Of a stretch of DNA of 64,000 nt, positions 1 to 9,282 are shown one piece after another. Position numbers and translations under genes: made by a program. The stretch comes from Burkholderiales bacterium (GTDB lineage Bacteria; Pseudomonadota; Gammaproteobacteria; Burkholderiales; SG8-39). Below the pieces are notes generated by a model. That model saw only the letters and a list, made by a program, of their open reading frames with translations, made no database searches and was not told where the DNA came from. The stretch covers positions 1-64,000 of the forward strand of contig JACZJV010000105.1 of assembly GCA_014860355.1 (NCBI GenBank), given 5' to 3'. How positions within the stretch are numbered: position 1 is the first letter of the stretch; every line of letters begins with the position of its first letter.

Positions 1-1
1 C

Positions 2-2065
2 CTGCTCGGCCAGCAGATGAGCGCGCAGGCCCTGCTCGCCGGCCTGCCCGTCGAGGCGGCCGGACTCAGCCCGGCGCTGTTCGTGCGCGCCGCGGAGCGC
101 GCCGGATTCAGCGCGCGCAGCATCGAAATCGGACTGGATCGCTTTCCCAGGCTCTCGCTCCCGGCGGTGCTGCTGCTGAAGGAGCGCAAGGCCTGCGTGC
201 TGCTTGCGCGCGGCGAAACGGAGCTGCGCATCGTCACTGCCGAGGGCATGGAGAAGACGCTGCCGCTGCTCGAGCTGGAGCAGGACTACGAGGGCAAGGC
301 CATCGCGGTCAGCCGCGCGGTGCGATTCGAAGCAGGCACCGGCAGCGAGCGCATCCTCGCCACCCACCACTGGTTCTGGGGCACGCTCGCGCGCGCCTGG
401 CCGCTCTACGGCGAGGTCGCCGCCGCGAGCGTGCTAGTGAATATTTTCACCGTGCTGTCGCCGATTTTTTTCATGAACGTCTATGACCGCGTGGTGCCGA
501 ACAAGGCGTTCGAGACTTTCTGGGTGCTCGCGATCGGCATGGTCGTGATGTATCTGTTCGACTTCGGGCTCAAGCTCTTGCGCGGCTGGTTCATCGACGT
601 CGCCGGGCGGCGCGCCGACATGGCGCTTTCTTCGGCTTTGTTCGAGCAGGTAATGGCGCGCCGGCTCGATGCCGGGCGCGAATCGGTGGGTATGTTGGCC
701 AACAATGTGCGCGAGTTCGAGTCGCTGCGCGAGTTTTTCACCTCGGCCACCATGACCTCGCTGATCGACCTGCCCTTCGTGCTCTTGTTCATCGGCGTGA
801 TCGCCCTGGTCGGCGGCTGGGCCATGGCGGCGGTGCCGCTCCTTGCCATTCCGATCGTCGTGGCGATGGGCGTGGCGCTGCAGGTGCCGCTGCGCGATCG
901 CATACGCCGCGTGTTCCGCGCGTCCGAAGCCAAGCACGCGATCCTGATCGAGACGCTGGGCTCGATCGAGGCGGTGAAAGCCCTGGGCGCGTCCTCGCAG
1001 ATGCAGCGCAAGTGGGAAGAAGTGGTCGATTACGTCGCCAGGGAAAGCCTGGGCACGCGCTTTCTTTCCTCGCTTGCGGTGAACTTCTCCGCCCTGGTGC
1101 AGATGATGGTCGGCGTGGCGACGCTGGCCGTGGGCGTGTACCTGGTGGGCGACAACCTGCTCACCACCGGCGGACTGATAGCCTGCACCATCATCGCCGG
1201 GCGCGCGCTGGCGCCGTTGTCGACCGTGGCGGCGCTGCTCACGCGCTATCACCAGTCGATGAGCGCGCTCGCCGCGCTGAACAAGATCATGGACGCGCCG
1301 CGCGAGCGAGCGCGCGATCGCAGCTTCGTGCACCGGCCCGCGCTCGGCGGCGATATCCGCTTTCAGGACGTGGCGTTCAGGTATCCGGGCAGCGAACTCG
1401 ATGCGCTCGCCGGCGTGAGCTTCGCCATCAGGGAGGGCGACCGCGTCGGCATCATCGGCCGCATCGGTTCGGGCAAGACCACGCTCGCCAAACTGCTGGT
1501 GGCGCTGTATCAGCCCCAGGCGGGCTCGATACTGGTGGATGGCACCGACATCCGCGCCATCGATCCGGTGGACCTGCGCCGCGCGGTAGGCTACCTGCCG
1601 CAGAATATCGCGCTGTTCGCCGGCAGCGTGCGCGACAATCTGCTCATAGGCGCGCCCGGCGCCGACGACGCGGCGATCCTGCGCGCGGCTTCGATCGCCG
1701 GCTTGATCGACATGGTCAACCGCCATCCCCGGGGTTTCGATATGCCGGTGGGCGAGCGCGGCGAGGCGCTCTCCGGCGGCCAGCGCCAGACCGTGGCGCT
1801 GGCCCGCGCCCTGATCACCGATCCGCCGATCCTGGTGCTGGACGAGCCCACGCACGCGATGGACCACAGCGCCGAAGATCGCCTGAAGGTCCAGATGCAG
1901 TCCGAACTTGCGGGCAAGACCATACTGATAGTCACCCACCGCGAGTCGCTGCTCTCGGTGATCAACACCCTGGTGGTCATGGACCGCGGCAAGGTGGTGG
2001 CGGTGGGACCGAAGGACCTGGTGCTCAAGGCCATAGCCGAAGGCAAGGTAAGGACGGCGGGATGA
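2..2065 (+). CDS. Type I secretion system permease/ATPase (HlyB/LapB-like), 5' end probably outside window
   Basis: Inner-membrane ABC exporter that powers one-step export of RTX-type proteins or large adhesins with an HlyD adaptor and a TolC-like outer channel. Counting from the first ATG in the window (base 17), an N-terminal C39-peptidase-like domain (about 1-125) is followed by a membrane region (about 135-420) and an ATPase domain with Walker A GRIGSGKTT near 481, signature LSGGQRQ near 585, Walker B ending DEPT near 609 and the H-loop VTHR. The frame stays open upstream of base 17 and reads LLGQQ before MSAQALLAGLP; family members normally have about 20 residues there, so the true start is probably left of the window. 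No catalytic Cys is evident in the visible C39-like part, as in non-processing exporters. The stop overlaps the HlyD start (ATGA). Confidence 0.93.
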   Translation: MLGQQMSAQALLAGLPVEAAGLSPALFVRAAERAGFSARSIEIGLDRFPRLSLPAVLLLKERKACVLLARGETELRIVTAEGMEKTLPLLELEQDYEGKAIAVSRAVRFEAGTGSERILATHHWFWGTLARAWPLYGEVAAASVLVNIFTVLSPIFFMNVYDRVVPNKAFETFWVLAIGMVVMYLFDFGLKLLRGWFIDVAGRRADMALSSALFEQVMARRLDAGRESVGMLANNVREFESLREFFTSATMTSLIDLPFVLLFIGVIALVGGWAMAAVPLLAIPIVVAMGVALQVPLRDRIRRVFRASEAKHAILIETLGSIEAVKALGASSQMQRKWEEVVDYVARESLGTRFLSSLAVNFSALVQMMVGVATLAVGVYLVGDNLLTTGGLIACTIIAGRALAPLSTVAALLTRYHQSMSALAALNKIMDAPRERARDRSFVHRPALGGDIRFQDVAFRYPGSELDALAGVSFAIREGDRVGIIGRIGSGKTTLAKLLVALYQPQAGSILVDGTDIRAIDPVDLRRAVGYLPQNIALFAGSVRDNLLIGAPGADDAAILRAASIAGLIDMVNRHPRGFDMPVGERGEALSGGQRQTVALARALITDPPILVLDEPTHAMDHSAEDRLKVQMQSELAGKTILIVTHRESLLSVINTLVVMDRGKVVAVGPKDLVLKAIAEGKVRTAG

Positions 2066-3447
2066 GCGACGCGAACGAAGTGATCGACGTCGCGCACGAA
2101 ACGGTGGCAAAGCCGAAAGCCCCGCTGCTGCCGCCGGCGTGGCAGCCGCAGGAACTCAGCGCCGACGACGGCGGCCTGAAGCGCTCGCCGCACTGGCTGC
2201 TCGCCGCCATCATCGGATTTTTCGCCATTGCCCTGGTGTGGGCCTGGCTCGCCCGGATCGACGAGATCGCGCGCGGCGAGGGCAGGGTGATTACCGAGAG
2301 CCAGACTCAATATGTGCAGAACCTCGAGGGCGGCATCATCGACAAGATACTGGTGCACGAAGGCGACCGGGTGAAAAAGGACCAGGTGCTGTTCCAGCTG
2401 GACCGCATGCGCTTCGCCTCGGCGTATCGCGAAGGCCAGCAGGGCGAATACGGCTTGCTCGCGAAAGTAGCCCGGCTCAGCGCCGAGGTGCAGGGCACGC
2501 CGCTGAAAATGCCGGCCGAGGTGGTGAAGAACGCGCCCGCGCTGGCCGACAACGAGGCCGCGGTGCACCGCGCGCGCCTGAACGATCTGGCCGGCAAGAA
2601 CGCAGTGCTGCGCGAGCAACTGGCACAGCGCAGCCAGGAACTCGTGGAACTGCAGTCCCGGCGTGAGCGCACCCGGGAACAGCTGGAGATCCTGACGCGG
2701 GAACTGGCCATCACCACGCCCATGGTGCAGGAGGGTGCGGTGTCCGAAGTGGAGCTGCTGCGCCTGCAGCGCGAAGCCAGCCGCATCCGCGGCGATCTGG
2801 AGGCTGCGACCCTGGCGATCCCGCGCGCGCGCTCGGCGATCGAGGAAGCAAAGCGCAAGATGCAGGACAACGAATCGCAGTTCCGCAGCCAGGCCGCGGG
2901 CGAGTTGTCGGCGGCGAGAAACGAGCTGGCGAAGGTTGCCGAGACGGTGCCGGGACTGGAGGACAAGATGGCGCGCACCCTGGTGCGCTCCCCGGCAAAC
3001 GGCGTGGTGAAGACCATCGCCAACAAGACCCCGGGCGGCGTGGTGCAGCCGGGGACGCCGATGGCGGAAATCGTCGCGGTGGAGGACTCGCTGCTGGTCG
3101 AAGCGCGCATCCGGCCGCAGGACATCGCCTTCGTCTCGGTCGGGCAGAAGGCGGTGGTCAAGCTCGCGGCCTACGACTACAGCATCTACGGCGGGATCGA
3201 GGGCAAGCTGGTCTATGTCAGCGCCGATTCCATCCAGCCGCAGGCGCAGCCGGGCCAGTCGAGCGAGCCCTACTACGTCGCCCATGTACGCACCGTCAAA
3301 CCCGGCGTCGAGTATCGCGGCAAGCTGCTGCCGGTGATACCGGGAATGACGGGACAGGTGGACGTCCTCACCGGCCGGCGCAGCGTGCTCCACTATCTGC
3401 TCAAGCCGATCAACAAGACCCTGGAGCGTGCGCTCAGCGAGCGTTGA
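2062..3447 (+). CDS. HlyD-family type I secretion periplasmic adaptor
   Basis: Membrane fusion protein that links the ABC exporter to an outer-membrane TolC-like channel. The 461-residue product has a short cytoplasmic N-terminus, one membrane segment at about 44-64 (HWLLAAIIGFFAIALVWAWL), a biotinyl-lipoyl-like half motif around NLEGGIIDKILVHEGDRV, a long Glu/Arg/Leu-rich coiled coil at about 160-300, the second half motif (RSPANGVVKTI) and a beta-barrel C-terminal domain. Start chosen at the ATG that overlaps the upstream stop by four bases, which implies translational coupling. No outer-membrane partner or secreted substrate lies downstream, so those genes are probably upstream of the window or elsewhere. 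Confidence 0.93.
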   Translation: MSDANEVIDVAHETVAKPKAPLLPPAWQPQELSADDGGLKRSPHWLLAAIIGFFAIALVWAWLARIDEIARGEGRVITESQTQYVQNLEGGIIDKILVHEGDRVKKDQVLFQLDRMRFASAYREGQQGEYGLLAKVARLSAEVQGTPLKMPAEVVKNAPALADNEAAVHRARLNDLAGKNAVLREQLAQRSQELVELQSRRERTREQLEILTRELAITTPMVQEGAVSEVELLRLQREASRIRGDLEAATLAIPRARSAIEEAKRKMQDNESQFRSQAAGELSAARNELAKVAETVPGLEDKMARTLVRSPANGVVKTIANKTPGGVVQPGTPMAEIVAVEDSLLVEARIRPQDIAFVSVGQKAVVKLAAYDYSIYGGIEGKLVYVSADSIQPQAQPGQSSEPYYVAHVRTVKPGVEYRGKLLPVIPGMTGQVDVLTGRRSVLHYLLKPINKTLERALSER

Positions 3448-3705
3448 GCGCCGCCCGATAAGGTGCACAGAAGGCGGGCAGCGCGCGCAGATCGTTCATG
3501 ATCCGGGCGCGGTTTGTTTGTGCCGCGCCGTGGATGGACGAGCGCGATTTTTTTGCAGCGGATGAGGAAAGGCTTTTGCTGGTCTGACACGGGTTGATGT
3601 TAATCCCCGGGCCGCGTAGTCTATGCAGACATTATCGCCCCTTTCAACCAGCCGGCGTGAACGGCGGATGGTTTTCCCAAACTCAAACCCGACGGATACC
3701 CCAAC
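3448..3705. other. Intergenic spacer between the secretion genes and the TPP enzyme
   Basis: No gene is apparent. The stretch contains a GC hairpin (GGCGCGG at 3506-3512 with CCGCGCC at 3523-3529), but no T-run follows it, so I do not call a terminator. Confidence 0.4.
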
Positions 3706-5247
3706 ATGAACGGCGCCGAAAGCCTGATCCGCACGCTGCTCGCCAGCGGCGTAGATACCTGTATTGCCAATCCCGGCACGTCTGAAATGCATTTCGTCGC
3801 CGCCCTGGACAAGGTCGAGGGCATGCGCTGCGTACTGGGCCTGGCCGAAACCGTGGTTACCGGCGCAGCCGACGGCTACGCGCGCATGGCCGGCAAGCCC
3901 GCCGCCACCCTGCTGCACTGCGGGCCTGGCTACGCCAACGGCATAGCCAATGTGCACAACGCGCGCCGCGCGCATACGCCCATGGTCAATATCGTCGGCG
4001 ACCAGGCCGGCTACCACCGTCCTTACGACGCGCCGCTCACCGCCGACACCGAGGGCCTGGCGCGCGCCTCGTCGCATTGGGTGCGCAGCAGCGTATCGTC
4101 GGCGACCGTGGGCGCGGACGCCGCCGCCGCGGTGCAGGCCGCGAACACCGCGCCGGGGCAGATCGCCACGCTGATCCTGCCCGCGGACACGGCATGGAAC
4201 GAGGGCGGCGTGCTCGCCGCGCCCTTGCCGGTGCCCGAGCGCGCGGGCGTTGCGCCGGACACCGTGCGCAGCATCGCGCAGGTATTGCGCAGCAGGGAGC
4301 CGGCGACGCTGGTGCTCTACGGACAGGCTTTGTCCGAGGCCGGCCTCGTCGCGGCCAACCGCGTCGCGCACGCGACCGGGGCGAAGCTGCGCACACCCAC
4401 GCAGGTGTCGCGCATGGCGCGCGGGCGCGGCCGCGTGCCCGTGGATCGCATACCCTATGCGCTCGAAGGCGCGCTCAAAATGCTCGCGGGGACGAAACAC
4501 CTGATCCTCGTCGGCGCCAAGCCGCCCACGGCCTTCTTCGGCTATCCGGGCAAGCCCAGCCTCATGGCGCCGGAGGACTCGGACAGCTACGTGCTGGCGC
4601 GGCCGGAGCAGGATGCGATCGCGGCGCTGAACGCGCTGGCCGACGAACTCGGCGCGCCGAAAAGCGTCCCCATTCCGGAGGGCGAGATCAAGCCGCAAAT
4701 CCTGAAGGGAAAGTTCGAGCCCGTGGCTTTTGCCACCACGCTCGCCGCAGTGCTGCCCGAAAACTGCATCGTCGCCGAGGACGGCGTCACCTCCGGGCGC
4801 GCGCTGTTCGCGCCGACTTTCAACGCCGCGCCCATGGACTGGCTGCAGAACACCGGCGGCGCCATCGGCCATGCCTTTCCCTGCGCCACGGGAGCCGCTC
4901 TTGCCTGCCCCGGGCGCAAGGTGGTGTGCCTGCAGGCCGACGGCGCGGGCATGTACACGCTGCAATCGCTGTGGACGCAGGCGCGCGAAAAGCTCGATGT
5001 CGTCAACGTGGTGTTCGCCAACCAGATCTACAAAATCCTCTACGGCGAACTGGTGTCGGTAGGCGCAGAGCCTGGCCGCGCCTCGAACGAACTGTTCGAT
5101 CTGGCGCGCCCCGAACTCGATTGGGTGAAACTCGCCGCAGGCATGGGCGTGGAAGCCAGGCGCGTGGACACGCTGGAGGATTTTGCCGACGTGTTCAAGT
5201 CGGCCTGCGCCCGGCGCGGGCCGTTTTTGATCGAGTTTCGGATTTAG
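3706..5247 (+). CDS. Thiamine pyrophosphate-dependent enzyme, acetolactate synthase large-subunit-like
   Basis: Member of the TPP-dependent decarboxylase/carboligase superfamily (acetolactate synthase, benzoylformate decarboxylase and relatives). The 513-residue length and overall layout fit: an N-terminal pyrimidine-binding domain with the conserved Glu at about 48 in GLAETVVTGAADGYAR, a central domain, and a C-terminal pyrophosphate-binding domain with QADGAG near 411 followed by VVFANQ (a GDG-N type metal/TPP motif). The middle domain is short, and no small regulatory subunit lies beside it, so true branched-chain acetolactate synthesis is not implied; substrate unknown. It stands alone between a spacer and a repeat-bearing spacer. 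Confidence 0.85.
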   Translation: MNGAESLIRTLLASGVDTCIANPGTSEMHFVAALDKVEGMRCVLGLAETVVTGAADGYARMAGKPAATLLHCGPGYANGIANVHNARRAHTPMVNIVGDQAGYHRPYDAPLTADTEGLARASSHWVRSSVSSATVGADAAAAVQAANTAPGQIATLILPADTAWNEGGVLAAPLPVPERAGVAPDTVRSIAQVLRSREPATLVLYGQALSEAGLVAANRVAHATGAKLRTPTQVSRMARGRGRVPVDRIPYALEGALKMLAGTKHLILVGAKPPTAFFGYPGKPSLMAPEDSDSYVLARPEQDAIAALNALADELGAPKSVPIPEGEIKPQILKGKFEPVAFATTLAAVLPENCIVAEDGVTSGRALFAPTFNAAPMDWLQNTGGAIGHAFPCATGAALACPGRKVVCLQADGAGMYTLQSLWTQAREKLDVVNVVFANQIYKILYGELVSVGAEPGRASNELFDLARPELDWVKLAAGMGVEARRVDTLEDFADVFKSACARRGPFLIEFRI

Positions 5248-5288
5248 ACGCGGCGAGACCTCCCCCGTCTTTGTAGCGTTGCGAGGTT

Positions 5289-5450
5289 GCGCGGACGAGA
5301 AACCGTCCGCGCGGATCGCCGATTGCGCACGGATGAAAAGCTATCCGCACGCAATCGGCGATCTTGCATAAGCCCAAAACCCGCTTCTGCTTTTTATCCG
5401 AACCGTGTTTTTTGTACGGATGTGCTTTTCATCCGTACAAAAACACGGTT
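5289..5450. repeat. Hairpin repeat, copy A (three stem-loops)
   Basis: Three consecutive inverted repeats fill the spacer between convergent genes. Hairpin 1 (5289-5312) is GCGCGGACG with CGTCCGCGC. Hairpin 2 (5314-5363) is a roughly 21-bp stem starting GATCGCCGATTGCG with a GAAAAGCT-type loop. Hairpin 3 (5401-5450) is a 21-22 bp stem beginning AACCGTG with loop TGCTTTT. The same order and flanks occur near 10.2 kb, and hairpins 1 and 2 recur inverted near 50.5 kb. The stems differ in sequence between copies but remain paired. Confidence 0.85.
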
Positions 5451-5537
5451 GGCGCGCGTCCCCCAGGAGGACTTGCTTCGCGGCGCAGCGCGCAATGGTT
5501 GTCATGCGACGACAATTCGGCTTCTGGATATAGAAGC

Positions 5538-7199
5538 TCAACGTTTCCCAAACAGCGCGCGCTCCAGTTTCGAATGTGCGGCAAAGCGCGCAAGGAACTC
5601 GGCCTCATCGCGACCGCCCTTGGCGCGGATTACGCGTACGAGTGCGCGTCTTTCCGCCAGGCTCCAGCGCGACACGCCTGTAAGCGCGAAAACCACCACA
5701 GGACTCCAGCGCTGCCAGGCGAGACGCTCGCCCGCGCTGAATCCGCGCTGCGTGCGCAGACCGGTGAGGTGCATGGCTACCCGGCTGCATTGCGCCAGCA
5801 GCTGCTCGCGTTCGGCGCCTGCACGTTTAGCGAGGCCGTCGCCGACGCGCAATCCCACCTCGGAGAGCGGCGGCAGGCTGGGCGTGCGCGCATTATCGTA
5901 GTCGAACAGCAGGTGCGACTCGGCCAGCGCGCGCAGAGTCGCAGCGCTGGAGCGATGGCGCGGGTCCGCGCGCATGCGCACAAGTTCCGTACGCAGCAGC
6001 CGGCGCGCTGCGGCAGCAAGCGGCCGGAATCCCAGCTTGTAATAGAACCACCAGGCGCCGGAGGCGACCGCCTCCTCATTGCCTATACCGAGCTGGTACT
6101 GATCGAAACTGAAGCATTCGGCGCCGTAGGCGTGGCGCACCATCGCCAGGGTGCGCGCAAGGGTGTAGGCGGCCTCGGCGCCGCGAAAACTCTCGAATAT
6201 ATTGTAGGTCATGGTGGCGGCGCGCCCGATCACGAACGCCTCGCCGTAGCCTATGGGCACGCCGTTGCGCAGAATCAGATAGCCGCAGGTCGCCGGAATC
6301 AGCTGGCGCCGCTCGGGGATGGTGCCGATCAATGCGAAGGCCAGCCCGCCGCCGTCGTCGGCCAGGCGTACGTCGCGCGCGTTGCCGTAGGCGAATGCGT
6401 CCAGGTCGCGCGAGCGCGTCACCATGGCGCCGCGCGCGAGTTCGATCAGCTGCCCGCCTTCACGCGCCGACACCTTGCGCAGCGCGCGATAAGAACGCGC
6501 GAGTTCCTGGCGCAGGTCCGGGCGCTCACGCCGCAGCGGCCCGCGCTGATACGCCAAGGGCGCCGCCAGATGCCTGGCGCGGGTGCGCGCGGGCGTGTCC
6601 GGCCCGGGCTTCAGTTCGTAGCCGGGCTCGATCGCGTCGTGGAAGGCTTCGCGCGTGAACCCGTTGCCCGGCATGGCGGTGATGCGCCGCGCAAAAAAAG
6701 CCGCATCGCCCTCCCCGCGCGCGCGCAGCCGGTCCAGCATTTCGAATGCCGGCGGATCGAGTTGCTTCAGCGCGCAAGCTTCCGCCCAGCTGAGCAGCAA
6801 GGGCAAGGCCGCGGCGAGCTTGTCCGCGACTTCGGGTTCACTGCGATCCATGGACAGGTGCTGCGGCCAGCGCCGCGCCAGCCAGTGGAGCGTCGACCAG
6901 AAAAAACGGTAGCGGATGGCGGTTCCGGCGATCCCTGTATCGGCGAGCGCCGCGCGCGCACGGCGCAGATCGGTGCGCCCGGCAAACGCCGCGAGCATGC
7001 GCTCCACCTGCGCCAGCACATGCGCGTCGTCCGGATAGGCGCGCAGAAAGCACAACAGCTCGTGCAGGCGAAACACGGCGCGCGCCGGGCGCAGATCGGC
7101 GCGCGCGAGGCTGCGCAGCAGCGCCAGTTTCGTGTCGGCGCTGCCGGCCTCGTACCGGTCTTTGACGCGTTCTAGCGCCTTGAGCGTCGCGATCGTCAT
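5538..7199 (-). CDS. Uncharacterised protein with a GNAT-acetyltransferase-like domain
   Basis: I do not recognise a named family for the whole 553-residue protein. The N-terminal half is Arg/Ala/Leu-rich, predicted mostly helical and soluble, with no signal peptide or membrane segment. Between about 300 and 420 lies a stretch resembling a GNAT fold: a beta-strand pair CGYLILRNGVPIGYGEAF, an aromatic segment MTYNIFESFRGAEAAYTLAR, and an ending YYKLGFRPL that is typical of the last GNAT strand-helix-strand. No partner gene is next to it: downstream is repeat copy A, and upstream is an oxidoreductase on the same strand 68 bp away. Acyl transfer is inference only. Confidence 0.7.
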   Translation of the reverse strand: MTIATLKALERVKDRYEAGSADTKLALLRSLARADLRPARAVFRLHELLCFLRAYPDDAHVLAQVERMLAAFAGRTDLRRARAALADTGIAGTAIRYRFFWSTLHWLARRWPQHLSMDRSEPEVADKLAAALPLLLSWAEACALKQLDPPAFEMLDRLRARGEGDAAFFARRITAMPGNGFTREAFHDAIEPGYELKPGPDTPARTRARHLAAPLAYQRGPLRRERPDLRQELARSYRALRKVSAREGGQLIELARGAMVTRSRDLDAFAYGNARDVRLADDGGGLAFALIGTIPERRQLIPATCGYLILRNGVPIGYGEAFVIGRAATMTYNIFESFRGAEAAYTLARTLAMVRHAYGAECFSFDQYQLGIGNEEAVASGAWWFYYKLGFRPLAAAARRLLRTELVRMRADPRHRSSAATLRALAESHLLFDYDNARTPSLPPLSEVGLRVGDGLAKRAGAEREQLLAQCSRVAMHLTGLRTQRGFSAGERLAWQRWSPVVVFALTGVSRWSLAERRALVRVIRAKGGRDEAEFLARFAAHSKLERALFGKR

Positions 7200-7267
7200 G
7201 GATAACTATCCCGTGAATAAAACCCTGGTCTCGGCTGCCGGGAAACAGCCTGCGCAGGCTGGCTGAT

Positions 7268-8239
7268 CTAGCGCCCTTCGAGTATGGCTTCGATGGTTTC
7301 CTGCACCGCCAGCGCCTCGGCGAAGCTGGGCAGCGTGTGTGGTTTTCCCTCGATCATCGCCAGCGCCTGATCGAGCTGTCCCGACTGGCCGATCTGGCGG
7401 TTGCTCTGCGGCGTGCCTTCGGCGATCCATTCCCCGCCCGCGCCGCGGCGGCGCAGGCCGAACCAGTCGTGGATCTCGATCGCCCCCGTGCTTCCCACCA
7501 GCGTCATGCGATTGAAATCGGGAAGCTTGCCGCCCACCTGCGCCTGCACCGTCACCGGCACGCCGCCCGCATTGAGCCGCGCCCGCAGCGCGCGCTCCGC
7601 GCTGACGCCGTCGGCGGGATAGTCCGGCCTCGCCTGCTCTACCGTCGCCTGGCCCAGCGCACGCTGCAGCACGAACACGAAGTGCGACAGCACCTCGCGC
7701 GAAAAGCCGCCTTCGGCACGCTCGGCCAGCCAGCGGCCGGCAGCCGCCTGCCAGGCGCGCGGCCATTGATCGAAAGCGAGTTCGATTTCCACTCGCTCGG
7801 GTTTGCCGATGGAGCCGTCCCTGAGTGCAGCCATCATCGCCGCCAGGCCGGGCGAGTTGGCGAGCGAGAAATTCACGCCGGATCGCAAGCGCCCGGCTTC
7901 GATGCGGGCGATCGCCTTGCGGCCTTCGGCGAAATCGACGGTGAGCGGTTTTTCGCAGAACACTGCCAGCCCGGCATCGAAGCCCTGATGGGCGTAGGCG
8001 AGGTGGCTCGCCGGCGGCGAAGCAATGTAGATGCAATCCAGCGCGGGCGCGCCTATCACTTCGGCTGGCGTCGCGGCGATCCTGAGTTCCGGATGGCGCT
8101 TGCGCACTTCGGTCACGACTGTCGCATCCGGATCCCAGGCCACCGACGCACGCAACTGCGGATGTTCGGCCAGGCGCGCGAGCATGCGCTGCCCCATGAC
8201 ACCCAGACTGACGATACCGATCTGCTTGCGCGCGCTCAT
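7268..8239 (-). CDS. Gfo/Idh/MocA-family NAD(P)-dependent oxidoreductase
   Basis: Likely oxidises or reduces a sugar or cyclitol-type substrate with NAD(P). The 323-residue product has an N-terminal Rossmann fold (VSLGVMGQRM at about 10-19), the family motif EKPLTVDF with the catalytic-region EKP at about 96-98, and a C-terminal alpha/beta dimerisation domain. The start MSARKQIGIV is chosen because the Rossmann strand follows at once; the frame is open far upstream, but that part overlaps the divergent CDF gene on the other strand. Substrate cannot be deduced from the context. Confidence 0.85.
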   Translation of the reverse strand: MSARKQIGIVSLGVMGQRMLARLAEHPQLRASVAWDPDATVVTEVRKRHPELRIAATPAEVIGAPALDCIYIASPPASHLAYAHQGFDAGLAVFCEKPLTVDFAEGRKAIARIEAGRLRSGVNFSLANSPGLAAMMAALRDGSIGKPERVEIELAFDQWPRAWQAAAGRWLAERAEGGFSREVLSHFVFVLQRALGQATVEQARPDYPADGVSAERALRARLNAGGVPVTVQAQVGGKLPDFNRMTLVGSTGAIEIHDWFGLRRRGAGGEWIAEGTPQSNRQIGQSGQLDQALAMIEGKPHTLPSFAEALAVQETIEAILEGR

Positions 8240-8359
8240 GCGGCAAAGCTTATCAGATTGCCGTCTTCGGTCAATGCGCATGTCTTGCGCTCGCGCGGTG
8301 CGCAAAAGCGGCGCAGAATATGCCGCATTGCCAAGTATCCACCAGGCCCCGGGAAATAA

Positions 8360-9274
8360 ATGGCACACGACCATCACCACCACCATGCACCGCGGGATCA
8401 GGGGCACGACCGCGCCTTCGCCATCGGCATCGCGCTGAACCTTGCCTTCGTTGCGGTCGAGTTTGTGTACGGCGTGCTTGCGCATTCGATGGCGCTGCTG
8501 GCCGACGCCGGACACAACCTCGGCGATGTCCTGGCGCTGGCGCTGGCCTGGGGCGCAAGCGCGCTCGGCCGGCGCGAACCGTCGCAGCGCTACACCTATG
8601 GCCTGCGCAGTTCCTCCATACTCGCGGCGTTGTTCAATGCCATGCTGCTGATGCTGGTGGTCGGGGGCATCGCCGTCGAGGCGGTGCAGCGCCTGATGAA
8701 TCCGGTTGAGGTCGCCACCGCGACGGTCATCTGGGTGGCGCTGTGCGGGATCGTGGTCAACACGGTCACGGCGCTGCTGTTCCTGCGCGGCCGCGAGCAC
8801 GACCTGAACGTGAAAGGCGCGTTTCTGCACATGGCGGCCGATGCAGGCGTCTCCCTCGGGGTGGTGCTCGCCGGCGTGGGCATGCTCTACACTGGATGGA
8901 CCTGGCTCGATCCGGCGATGAGCCTCGCCATTGCCGCGGTCATCATCGGCAGCACCTGGGGACTGCTGCGCGATTCGCTGCGTCTCGCCCTGCATGCGGT
9001 GCCCCCGGGCATAGATACCGAGCAGATACGCAAATTTCTATGCGGATTGGAAGGTGTCGCCGAAATTCACGATCTGCACATCTGGGGCATGAGCACCACT
9101 GAGACCGCGCTGACGGTACATCTGGTCCTGCCTTCGGGGCATCCCGGCGATCGCTACATCACGCAGGTGGGCAGGGAACTGCATGATCGCTTCGGCGTCG
9201 GCCACGCGACGATACAGGTCGAGACCGGCGATGAACTCCATCCCTGCGTGCTCGCGCCGGACCACGTGGTGTAA
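8360..9274 (+). CDS. Cation diffusion facilitator (CzcD/ZitB-like zinc exporter)
   Basis: Proton-coupled efflux of Zn2+ or related divalent cations across the inner membrane. The 304-residue protein begins with a His-rich tail (MAHDHHHHHAP), then six membrane segments and a cytoplasmic C-terminal domain. The transport-site pairs are visible: H52-N-L-G-D56 in TM2 and H158-M-A-A-D162 in TM5, the His/Asp pattern of zinc-type members. The C-terminal domain has HDLHIWGMS, the usual CDF cytoplasmic motif. Divergent from the upstream oxidoreductase; its stop lies 8 bp from the convergent rlmJ stop. Confidence 0.93.
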   Translation: MAHDHHHHHAPRDQGHDRAFAIGIALNLAFVAVEFVYGVLAHSMALLADAGHNLGDVLALALAWGASALGRREPSQRYTYGLRSSSILAALFNAMLLMLVVGGIAVEAVQRLMNPVEVATATVIWVALCGIVVNTVTALLFLRGREHDLNVKGAFLHMAADAGVSLGVVLAGVGMLYTGWTWLDPAMSLAIAAVIIGSTWGLLRDSLRLALHAVPPGIDTEQIRKFLCGLEGVAEIHDLHIWGMSTTETALTVHLVLPSGHPGDRYITQVGRELHDRFGVGHATIQVETGDELHPCVLAPDHVV

Positions 9275-9282
9275 GCCCGCGC

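Noticed and set aside
434-2110. Long antisense open frame opposite the type I secretion ATPase
   Set aside because: High-GC codon usage leaves antisense frames open; the product is His/Arg/Gln-rich with no homology, as are the other long antisense frames (for example 46466-48979 and 57426-59870).
3506-3529. GGCGCGG/CCGCGCC hairpin after the HlyD gene as a terminator
   Set aside because: No T-tract follows and the stem is only seven bases.
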